From an uncultured Sphingomonas sp. (GTDB lineage: Bacteria > Pseudomonadota > Alphaproteobacteria > Sphingomonadales > Sphingomonadaceae): a DNA stretch of 35,009 nt. Under the pieces are notes generated by a model that had not been told where the DNA came from, made no database searches, and worked only from the letters and a program-made list of their open reading frames with translations. The position numbers and the translations under genes were made by a program. Below are positions 27,385 to 35,009 of this stretch, one piece after another. The stretch lies in NCBI RefSeq assembly GCF_946477935.1, contig NZ_CAMLAC010000013.1, positions 1-35,009 of the forward strand, read 5' to 3'. Position 1 is the first letter of the stretch, and each line of letters opens with the position of its first letter.

Positions 27385-28377
27385 CACCGCCCGGATCGCC
27401 TCCTCCGCGTCCTGGCGAGATGCTCCGCCCTTGCTCAGCAGGGTCAAGCGGATGCCCTTCCGGTCGGCGCCCTCTATCCGGAGCACCGGCTTCCCGGTTG
27501 AACTGGAGACGGTCTCCGGCTTTCCTGACCTCTTGGGGGATCCTGACCTCTTGGGGGGGTCTGCCGCCAAGGTGAGCGCCTTGATCACATCGAGAACCGG
27601 CAACACCTCTCCGCTCGCCGCCTGCGCTTCGGAAAGTCGCGCTGCCTCCTTGTAGGCCCTCGCCTTACGGTCCTCCGGCTTCAGAAGCCCCTTAAGGGCA
27701 ATCGCGTTGCGAATGCCAAGATCCTGTGGATTCACGAACGCCCGGGTCAGCTCCTCTGGCAGGCGCGCCAGATCGAGGTAGCGGGTCAGCCAGCTCTCGG
27801 AGACCTTGAGCCGCTCGGCCATGGTCTTCTGGCGGCCATCGTAATAGGTGTCGAGCGCGCGCAGATAGTCCCTAGCCCGCTCAAGGTCAGTCAGGTCATC
27901 ACGAGCCCGGTTCTCGATGTCGGCGAGTCGGAAAGCTTCCTCGTCCCCGATTTCGCGCACATCGACCAGAAACTTGAAGTCAGGGTAATTGTGGGTTCTC
28001 AGCCAGCTGATCGACCAATGCCGCCGCGCTCCACAGATCACTTCGAAATCGAAGTCAGGATCGCCTGAGACTCGCCGCACGATCGCCGGCATCTCCTGGC
28101 GCCCCTGCGCCTTGATGCTCTCGATCAGATCCGCGCAGCGTTCCTCGGTAAGCAGCGCGTAGTCGCGGTTATGCCCTGCCCACATCCGGCAGCGCGCCGG
28201 ATCGACAAGTTCATGCGTACGATTGACGATCGCGCCGGAAGCAAGGTCCGCAAGCCTATTTGAGCGCCCCGTCAGCACGTTTGAAGCGAGGCCCGAGCGA
28301 CGCGGCGGCGGAGTTTCCTCGGACAGATCGATGCCCGCCGCCAGATCGGCCGCAAAGCCGGTGTTTTTCCTGCTCAT
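27364..28377 (-). CDS. parB: ParB/RepB-like partition protein
   Basis: 337 aa; IVRRVSGDPDFDFEVICGARRHWS (ParB box), DIENRARDDLTDLERARDYLRAL, KVSESWLTRYLDLARLPEEL HTH. Confidence 0.93.
   Translation of the reverse strand: MSRKNTGFAADLAAGIDLSEETPPPRRSGLASNVLTGRSNRLADLASGAIVNRTHELVDPARCRMWAGHNRDYALLTEERCADLIESIKAQGRQEMPAIVRRVSGDPDFDFEVICGARRHWSISWLRTHNYPDFKFLVDVREIGDEEAFRLADIENRARDDLTDLERARDYLRALDTYYDGRQKTMAERLKVSESWLTRYLDLARLPEELTRAFVNPQDLGIRNAIALKGLLKPEDRKARAYKEAARLSEAQAASGEVLPVLDVIKALTLAADPPKRSGSPKRSGKPETVSSSTGKPVLRIEGADRKGIRLTLLSKGGASRQDAEEAIRAVLDQHWA
27522..27557 (-). repeat. Two abutting iteron-like 18-mers inside parB
   Basis: Minus strand CCCCCAAGAGGTCAGGAT + CCCCCAAGAGGTCAGGAA versus oriV iteron CCCCCAATCGGTCAGGAT (2-3 mismatches); encode P-K-R-S-G-S-P-K-R-S-G. 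Confidence 0.7.
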
Positions 28378-28395
28378 TCGAGCCTCCCTCTAGCG

Positions 28396-28413
28396 AATTG
28401 CACGCGTGCAATT
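28396..28413. promoter_or_regulatory. parS: parS-like palindrome copy 1
   Basis: AATTGCACGCGTGCAATT, perfect 18-bp palindrome just upstream of parB. Confidence 0.8.
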
Positions 28414-28430
28414 GTTCCTTGTTCTCGCAA

Positions 28431-28448
28431 AATTGCACGCGTGCAATT
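28431..28448. promoter_or_regulatory. parS: parS-like palindrome copy 2
   Basis: Same 18-mer, extends to 20 bp (28430-28449), between parA stop and parB start. Confidence 0.8.
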
Positions 28449-28456
28449 TCGGACTT

Positions 28457-29659
28457 TCACGCCAGCGCAGCCTTGCGCAACGCTGCCTGATGGCTTGGCC
28501 ACATCGACCTGATATCGACTTCGATCTCCGCGTTCACGCCGTCGAGATAACCAAGGCAGCGATTGCGAACGGCCGAGCTGGTCGCAGGGCCATCAAGCTC
28601 ATACACGGTCATCAGCCGGGCGGTTGCATTATCGATCTCAGCCGAATCCTTGAGTGGTGTCCGCACCATCGCATGCCCGAACAGCGTCCGCATCAGATGC
28701 AGCAGTTCCTTTTGCATCGACTTGTTCTCGTCGACCTTGGAACCGACGAACCGCAGAAACTGAAGCTCCGGCGCCAAACCACGCTCCGCCAGCTGCTCGA
28801 TTGTCTCATCGAGCATCGACAGGAATGCCGCCGTTGACGAGAAATCCATGACCGTCGGCGGCACCGGAACGACCAAGGCGTTCGCCGCGCGGAGGACCGA
28901 CAGCGAGATCGCGCCCAGCGCCGGCGGCGGATCCATCACGATCACGTCGAACCGATCCGAAATGCTCTCGATCCCCTCCTTCAAGCGGTCGAGGAGTCCG
29001 TCGCTTCCCCGCGCCATGCGCGCGGCCAGTTCATACTCCGAGTTGAACAGCCGGAGGTTTGCTGGGATCAGTCCCAGGCCATCGAAATGCGTCTTTCGCA
29101 GCGCGTAATCGAGCGATAACCGCTCGCCCTCCCGCAGGAACGGATAGAGCGTATCGTCCTCGCCGAGGTCGAGATCGGGAACGTAGCCGAACAGCGTCGT
29201 TGCCGAAGCCTGGCTATCGCAATCGACAAGGGCAACGCGATAGCCTCGGATCGCCAGATATTGGGCAAGGTGGACCGCTACCGTGGACTTGCCCACCCCG
29301 CCCTTGAAGTTCTGAACGGCCACGACACAGCACGGATCACTTGCCGCCCGATAGGGACGGGTCCCAAAGACGCCTCGCATGTCGTTCAGCTGAGCCAGCG
29401 TATATCGTTCGCGTCGATTGGTGTCGGTCCGTGATGGCTCGGGAAGGCGCCCGTCCTTCTCCGCATCGCGGATCGCCGCCGGCGTTCGACCCACCAGCTC
29501 GGCCGCCTTGCTGATCGTGAAGGTCGGCTCGCGCCGGTCATCAGCCCGCGCACTACGGGCTGAATCGCGCAGCTTCTCAAGCACTGACGAAGTTCGACTG
29601 GCAAGCGTCGCAACCGAGACGATCCGCTCGGCTTCCTCTATCTCGAGTCCGTTAGCCAC
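28457..29659 (-). CDS. parA: ParA partition ATPase with N-terminal HTH
   Basis: 400 aa; FKGGVGKSTVAVHLAQYLA deviant Walker A, VIMDPPPALG, N-term AAELVGRTPAAIRDAEKDGRLPEP HTH. Confidence 0.95.
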   Translation of the reverse strand: MANGLEIEEAERIVSVATLASRTSSVLEKLRDSARSARADDRREPTFTISKAAELVGRTPAAIRDAEKDGRLPEPSRTDTNRRERYTLAQLNDMRGVFGTRPYRAASDPCCVVAVQNFKGGVGKSTVAVHLAQYLAIRGYRVALVDCDSQASATTLFGYVPDLDLGEDDTLYPFLREGERLSLDYALRKTHFDGLGLIPANLRLFNSEYELAARMARGSDGLLDRLKEGIESISDRFDVIVMDPPPALGAISLSVLRAANALVVPVPPTVMDFSSTAAFLSMLDETIEQLAERGLAPELQFLRFVGSKVDENKSMQKELLHLMRTLFGHAMVRTPLKDSAEIDNATARLMTVYELDGPATSSAVRNRCLGYLDGVNAEIEVDIRSMWPSHQAALRKAALA

Positions 29660-29724
29660 ATGCCTACCTTTCGCAATTCGGCGTGTGGTACACCGACTTG
29701 CGCTTTTCGGTCAAGAAATGGCGA

Positions 29725-29749
29725 ACTTTCGAAAGTCACCGAGCGGTGA
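29725..29749. promoter_or_regulatory. Candidate parA operator dyads
   Basis: Perfect 12-bp palindrome ACTTTCGAAAGT (29725-29736) adjoining TCACCG-AG-CGGTGA (29736-29749), about 65-90 bp upstream of parA start. Confidence 0.45.
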
Positions 29750-29803
29750 AGCGGCCATCGGGCTAGTTTTACCCGTCATCCTGACTCGGTGGGGGATCAT
29801 CGA

Positions 29804-29821
29804 AATTGCACGCGTGCAATT
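29804..29821. promoter_or_regulatory. parS: parS-like palindrome copy 3
   Basis: AATTGCACGCGTGCAATT 7 bp from the rep stop codon, upstream of parA. Confidence 0.8.
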
Positions 29822-29828
29822 CTTGCTC

Positions 29829-30989
29829 TCAGGGACGTCCCCGACGGTTGACCCAGCCCTCGCAGAACCCCTTCCAAGAGGCGACCATCTTGGCACCTCG
29901 GAGCTTCCCAAGGCGCTCACCCATATGCTCGCGGTAGGCATCCGCGATCATGTTGATGTCCCAGCCACCCCCGTGTGCACGGCCGATGGCCAGGAGTTCA
30001 TCCTCGCCAAAATGAAGCGACCCTCGCGGGAACGTCTTTTCCTCCGGCTTGGCTTTGGGAAGAAACTTCGTTGGCGCCGGAATCTTCCCCTGCCCTGCCC
30101 CCGCAACGCTCACCGTCTCCACGCTACCGTCACGCCGCGCTTCGCGTCCCGATGAGTGCCGATTTAGCTCGTCCACCGTCTCGATAACCTCGGGTGCGCC
30201 CTTTGGCTCGAAGCGGAACTCCAGCTCGGTGACCGTCCGCCCCTGCCGAACCTCCCGCCACTCCACCCTGAAATGGGCCAGCTGATCGATTTCAGCCTTC
30301 GCCTTTTCCAGCACCTTCCGCCGCAACTGGGCGAAGTCCGCATAGACCTCCGGCGGAATGCCCAGCGCGGCGCGGAGCGCTTGCATGTCACCCTTCCATG
30401 TGGCCTGCCGCCGATGCAGTCGGAGTGCGCCAAGCTCATAAAGCTTTAGGGCGTAGCTCGATCTGAAGCCAAGAACGGCCTGCCGGTTGAGCACCGCATA
30501 GGTCTCGGAAGCCTGAATGAGCTTTCGCGCGTCGGGCGTGAACTCCCACTCGATCCAGCCCGCCTCGCCACCGTCCTCTTCGCTCTCCTCGCGCGACCGC
30601 GAGATGAGCGAGAAGCGCAGCGTCGCCTTTTTCCCTCGCCAAGATTTGTCGTCGACGGCGAACAGCGTGCGATGGAGCTCCTCCAACATGTCGCTGATAC
30701 GCTCATTGCCCTTGTGACCCCGGCGGATGTCCGCCTTGCGCATGCGATGCGGACGATCCTCCCAGGCATCCCCGCCCGCCGTCAGGATCATCAGCGCAAG
30801 CAATCGCGAGGCTGTCAGACTAAGAGACTCGCCCTTAACGAATTTAACTTCGATGATGCTACCTGGTTTAGCGAATTGATCGCCACCTTTGGCCTTCAGC
30901 GCGGCCGCAACTCGCATCGCACGACCTGGCGATGCTTCCTCGCCGGTCAGGTGTACCGCCTCATCTATTTGGCCAGCGTCGGTTTCCAT
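29829..30989 (-). CDS. repA: Plasmid replication initiator (Rep_3-like)
   Basis: 386 aa; SSYALKLYELGALR...MQALRAALGIPPEVYADFAQLRRKVLEKAKAEIDQLAHFRVEWREVRQGRTVTELEFRF is the Rep_3 winged-helix pattern; iterons upstream. Confidence 0.88.
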   Translation of the reverse strand: METDAGQIDEAVHLTGEEASPGRAMRVAAALKAKGGDQFAKPGSIIEVKFVKGESLSLTASRLLALMILTAGGDAWEDRPHRMRKADIRRGHKGNERISDMLEELHRTLFAVDDKSWRGKKATLRFSLISRSREESEEDGGEAGWIEWEFTPDARKLIQASETYAVLNRQAVLGFRSSYALKLYELGALRLHRRQATWKGDMQALRAALGIPPEVYADFAQLRRKVLEKAKAEIDQLAHFRVEWREVRQGRTVTELEFRFEPKGAPEVIETVDELNRHSSGREARRDGSVETVSVAGAGQGKIPAPTKFLPKAKPEEKTFPRGSLHFGEDELLAIGRAHGGGWDINMIADAYREHMGERLGKLRGAKMVASWKGFCEGWVNRRGRP

Positions 30990-31032
30990 GCCATGATTAC
31001 GATCAGATGTGAGTCCCGGTGCCTAGTTGCTG

Positions 31033-31066
31033 CCTGACCTGACCTCTTCCGTCAAGTCAGGTCAGG
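31033..31066. promoter_or_regulatory. Rep operator: inverted repeat of iteron core
   Basis: CCTGACCTGAC-N12-GTCAGGTCAGG, perfect 11-bp arms sharing the GGTCAGG iteron core, 44 bp upstream of repA start. Confidence 0.75.
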
Positions 31067-31085
31067 ATCGTGCGCCGCTCGGCCT

Positions 31086-31103
31086 CCCCCAATCGGTCAG
31101 GAT
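31086..31103 (+). repeat. Isolated iteron
   Basis: CCCCCAATCGGTCAGGAT, identical to the iteron at 31250. Confidence 0.8.
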
Positions 31104-31249
31104 AAAATTGCATGTCTATGGGTAAAAATTCGCAGAAGGGTGCCGAGTCGCGCGGCGCTCCCCAAACGATGCCCGCCAACCGCCTTTCTGGTCGCTTTGC
31201 CGATCAAGGCGCATCAAAACTGTGCCAAAGCCCGCCCAAAATCACGGTC

Positions 31250-31352
31250 CCCCCAATCGGTCAGGATTGCCCCAGCAGGTCAGGTATCACCCCCCAACGG
31301 GACAGGTTGAAGCCCCCAATGGGTCAGTCAAACACCCCCGTGCGGTCAGGCA
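31250..31352 (+). repeat. oriV: Iteron array (oriV)
   Basis: 18-mers at 31250, 31269 (degenerate), 31291, 31313, 31335; GGTCAGG-like core at 31259, 31278, 31300, 31322, 31344 (spacing 19, 22, 22, 22). Confidence 0.88.
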
Positions 31353-31424
31353 AAACGCCGTAGTCCGTTGATTTCGATGGGGTTTTCGCGCCCAGAATCT
31401 GAATCTTTTGAAACACGAATCCTT

Positions 31425-31446
31425 CCGCTGCGAGCAGCGGCGTTTT
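31425..31446 (+). terminator. Rho-independent terminator
   Basis: ccgctg-cgag-cagcgg-cg-ttttt hairpin plus T-run. Confidence 0.6.
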
Positions 31447-31551
31447 TAAAGATGATTCTTTGAGGAAGTTCACCCGAGTCGCATCCGTCGACAACTGGCA
31501 CGACGCTGAGGAGGGGAGGGGGGTCTAGGCTGGAGAGCAGGAGGTGAACCC

Positions 31552-32406
31552 ATGCCGCTTACAGCCAAGAGGCCCACGCAGGAACTAGTCGACATCGTCG
31601 GGGCGCTCGGTGGTACCTGGAGCGGCTATATCGCGATGTGCCGCTGCCCAGCTCACAGCGACAGCGATCCAAGCCTGTCGATCCGCCAAGGCGATCGCGG
31701 GATCCTCGTTACCTGCTTTGCCGGATGCTCGCGAGAAGACGTCCTGAGGGAACTCCGCCGGGTCCGACCAGATCGCCACTATTCGGCACCCGACCCAACC
31801 GGCCCGCAGCGCCCGGCCAATGTCGACCGGCTCTGGGAGCAGGCTGGCGATGTTCGAGGCACCTTGGCCGAACGCTATCTCGCTCGCCGCAACCTCCTTC
31901 CGCCGCCACGCGAGGTGCGCTTCCATCCGCGGTGCCCATACATGCCGAGGCCGAAGACGGTATTCGAGCCGGCCCTGCTGATCGCGGTGCGCGAGACCCG
32001 TCAACTGGTCGCCATTCAGAGGATTTTTCTCGACCCCGCGACCGCCGACTATACGCGCAAGGTAATGCTTGGCACGCCTGGGAACGGCTCGTGGCGGGGC
32101 GGGGAGGGGGGCACCATCCTTGCGATTGCCGAAGGCTTCGAAACCGCAGATGCGTTCGCTCGTCTCAACGCCATCCCCTGCTGGGCTTCTCTCGGCGCAC
32201 GGCGTCTCGATCAACTAGTCATCCCGTCCGCAATCGATACGCTCCTCATCGCCCAGGACAATGACGCCGAAGGCCGACGCGCGGCCGACAAGGCGGAGAA
32301 CCATTATCGACGGCCGGGTCTGATCATCCGCCGGGCACCGCCCCCGGCAAAGTTCAAGGATTGGGCGAAAGCCCTCGACGCCACCGTCCAGCCCATCGGG
32401 GCCTAG
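31552..32406 (+). CDS. Toprim/CHC2 zinc-finger primase-like protein
   Basis: CRCPAHSDSDPSLSIRQ...VTCFAGCS zinc finger; ILAIAEGFETADAF and LLIAQDNDAEGRRAADKA Toprim motifs. Confidence 0.88.
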   Translation: MPLTAKRPTQELVDIVGALGGTWSGYIAMCRCPAHSDSDPSLSIRQGDRGILVTCFAGCSREDVLRELRRVRPDRHYSAPDPTGPQRPANVDRLWEQAGDVRGTLAERYLARRNLLPPPREVRFHPRCPYMPRPKTVFEPALLIAVRETRQLVAIQRIFLDPATADYTRKVMLGTPGNGSWRGGEGGTILAIAEGFETADAFARLNAIPCWASLGARRLDQLVIPSAIDTLLIAQDNDAEGRRAADKAENHYRRPGLIIRRAPPPAKFKDWAKALDATVQPIGA

Positions 32407-32483
32407 GCGCTCGGCGCCGGAAGAGGGGAGGGGGATCGAGAGCGTGATGCTGCTGAGGGTGCAGCCACGAAGGAGATCCCGAG

Positions 32484-34937
32484 ATGACCGACCTCTTCCA
32501 CGCGGCCGATCGCGCCGACCATCATGCCGCGCGTCTGCTCCTTCCGCACCTCGCAGCGGACAGCGTCATCAGCCGCCGCCTGATCAACGATATCATGGTC
32601 ACCGCTTTCGGCGGGTCCGACGCCGACGGCCGCTGGACTCAGCGCACAAGCTTCGAGGTCCTCGAACATGCGCTCGCCCTACACCTCCGCTCAACCGGCC
32701 AGAGCTTGAAGTCCTTTGCTGACGTCAGCAGCCTGGTCGCACTTTCGGAGAGGCTCCCGACCCAGACGGTGCGGAGCGAGGAGCAACTCGACTGGCAGCA
32801 ATTTTCAACGCCAGTCGACATCGCCGCCGTCGCGGTCCTGCTTGCGGACGTCCAGCCCGATGACGTCATCCTCGAGCCGAGCGCCGGCAACGGACTGCTT
32901 GTCGCTCAAATCGGGCAGCACAAAGCCCTCCACCTCAACGAGCTCGATCCCCTCCGCCGTGGGCGGCTGCACCGCGTCTTCCCGGAGGCTACGATCTCCG
33001 GCGAGGACGGCGCAACGATCAACTCGACCTTGGCTGCTGCCGAGCGACCCTCGCTCATCCTCATGAACCCGCCATTCTCGCGCTCCCTCGGGCGCGGCGC
33101 TGACGACTATGCGGCGGTCCGCCATCTACAGGCTGCGCTTCGCCGGCTGCAGTCGGGGGGACGTCTGATTGCGATCATGCCTGATTGGTTCGGACCCAGC
33201 GCCAGAATGCGCGACCAGTACGAAACGGTGCTGCGCAACGTCACCGTCCAGACCTCGGTGCGGCTCGAAAAGTGCTATTTGAAGCACGGGACGTCGATCG
33301 CCGTCCGACTGTTCGTGATCGACAAGGTCCCCGGCAAGGCACCGCCTTCCGTAATCCAGCGCTCCTCTGTGGCCGAGCTTCTCGATGCGCTGCGCGTTCC
33401 CGAAAGATCGAGGGCCCGTCAAGACGAGTGCGTGCCTGCGCCAAAGCGGTCGGTCGGCATCTCGCTTTTTCGCGCGGTCAAGAGCAGCCGCCCAGAACCG
33501 CGGACCTTTCACGCGCCCGTTCGCAACGATGTGCTCCCCGTCGAATATGAGAAGCTCGCGACGCCTGCACCGCTCCTCGAGCAGACCGGCGTCTATCTTC
33601 CCTACCGGCCAAGCCGCATCAGCTTCTCCACCGCCGGCGAACATCCGACCGCGCTGGTCGAATCCGTGGCGATGGGATCGATCCCGGCGCCGGTCCCCGA
33701 CTATGTCCCGTCGCTACCCGAGCGCACCGTGGCCGAGCGCCTGCTTTCCGCCTCCCAGCTCGAAACGGTCGTCTATGCGGGGCATGCTTGGGCGCAGACG
33801 ATCCCCGGCCGCTTCAAGCCGAACAAGGAAGGCGTCGGCTTGACCCTTGCCGAGGACGGCGACGCCTATCGAAAAGGCTTCTTCCTGGGAGATGGGACGG
33901 GTGCAGGGAAGGGCCGGCAGATAGCAGCCTGCATTCTCGACAACTGGCTGCAAGGCCGTCGCCGCAACATCTGGGTCACCAAGAACGCCCCCCTTCTCGA
34001 AGATGCGCGCCGGGACTGGACTGCGCTCGGCGGTCTCAGCGGCGACATTCAGCCCATCTCCAACTGGAAGATCGACGAGCCGATCAGGCTCGATCAGGGT
34101 GTCCTCCTTGTCACCTATCCCACGCTGCGCTCGATGCGCGGCGATCACAGCCGGCTGAAGCAGATCGTCGATTGGGCGGGAGCCGACTTCCGAGGCGTAC
34201 TGGCGTTCGATGAAGCCCATGAAATGGGCGGCGTCGCGGGCGGGGAGGGCGCCCTTGGCGCCAAGGAAGGATCGCAGCAGGGTATCTGCGGCGTGCTTCT
34301 CCAGAACCAGCTTCCCGGTGCGCGCGTGCTCTATGCCTCTGCGACCGGCGCGTCCGAGGTCAACAATCTCGCATATGCGGTGCGCCTCGGCCTCTGGGGA
34401 CCGGAGACCGCGTTCGCCGATCGCGAGCAATTCATCAGCGGCATCCGCAAGGGCGGCATCGCGGCGATGGAGCTAGTTGCTCGCGATCTCAAGGCGACCG
34501 GTCTCTACATGGCGCGAGCGTTGAGTTTCGCGGGCGTCGAGTACGAAATTCTCCGGCACGAACTGACCCCGGCCCAGATCGAAATCTATGACACATATGC
34601 CGACGCCTGGTCGATCATCCACCAGAACATGGAGCGAGCTCTCGAACTCACCGGCGTCGTCGACGGGCTGGAAAACGCCACGCTGAACAGCGGTGCCAAG
34701 GCGTCGGCCCGCTCGCGCTTCGAATCCACCAAGCAGCGCTTCTTCGGACAGGTGCTGCTGTCCATGAAGCTTCCGACCGTGGTCGCTGCCGTCCGCCAGC
34801 ATCTCGCAAACGGCCAATCGGTCGTGCTGCAGCTAGTTACCACCGCAGAGTCGATCCTGGATCGTCGTCTCGACGCACTGAGTCCCGACGAACGAGCCGA
34901 GCTTGAGATCGATCTCTCTCCGCGCGAATACGTCTAA
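32484..34937 (+). pseudogene. Strawberry-notch-type N6-adenine MTase/helicase fusion, apparently 3'-truncated
   Basis: LEPSAGNGLLVAQIG and LILMNPPFSR (MTase), LGDGTGAGKGRQIA Walker A, FDEAHEM Walker B; stops at DLSPREYV* inside a palindrome, before the expected C-terminal helicase half. Confidence 0.65.
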
Positions 34938-34954
34938 TGTGGAGCTCCACATTA
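34935..34954. repeat. 20-bp perfect palindrome at the stop of the Strawberry-notch ORF, possible insertion-element end
   Basis: TAATGTGGAGCTCCACATTA, immediately after ...gaatacgtc; no coding continuation afterwards. Confidence 0.5.
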
Positions 34955-35009
34955 CACATATTCTTTGCAGTCGCAGTTTATGTCGAGCGTGGCGGCGAGA
35001 GACGCAGGT

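Noticed and set aside
27364-28260. Possible long + strand coding in parB region (e.g. 27078-27575)
   Set aside because: Out-of-frame products of DUF1612-like and parB genes; no family features
31112-31363. 83-aa + strand ORF over oriV
   Set aside because: Overlaps the iterons; sequence is translated repeat, no independent coding signal
1-35009. tRNA, rRNA or relaxase/coupling protein genes
   Set aside because: None recognised; conjugation relaxase, T4CP and oriT are presumably outside the window

Overview
The window looks like part of a conjugative plasmid, probably from a sphingomonad-like alphaproteobacterium (inferred from gene style only). The left end (1-10346, minus strand) is an F-type T4SS operon in the order traA, traL, traE, traK, traB, dsbC-like, traV, traC, small ORF, trbI, S26 peptidase (traF/trhF-like), traW, small ORF, traU (cut by the window edge). 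The right end is the maintenance region: parB, parA, a Rep_3-type replication initiator, an iteron oriV, a Toprim/CHC2 primase-like gene and a truncated Strawberry-notch-type methyltransferase/helicase. Between them lies cargo: a MerR/SDR pair, a PIN-like + SIR2-like two-gene unit (+ strand), and a convergent, translationally coupled minus-strand operon encoding a TIR-like protein, tyrosine recombinase, trypsin-like protease, PD-(D/E)XK nuclease and two proteins of unknown function. The recombinase-containing operon and the PIN+SIR2 pair are the best candidates for undescribed, possibly defence-related, systems. At DNA level the strongest signals are: (i) a helically phased (21-22 bp) array of GGGCR-N3-YGCCC palindromes upstream of the tra operon; (ii) a perfect 10-bp hairpin that would sequester the traA Shine-Dalgarno; (iii) three copies of the parS-like palindrome AATTGCACGCGTGCAATT around parA/parB; (iv) six oriV iterons plus two tandem iteron-like 18-mers inside the parB coding sequence. 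Family assignments are from motif recognition only; no searches were run.
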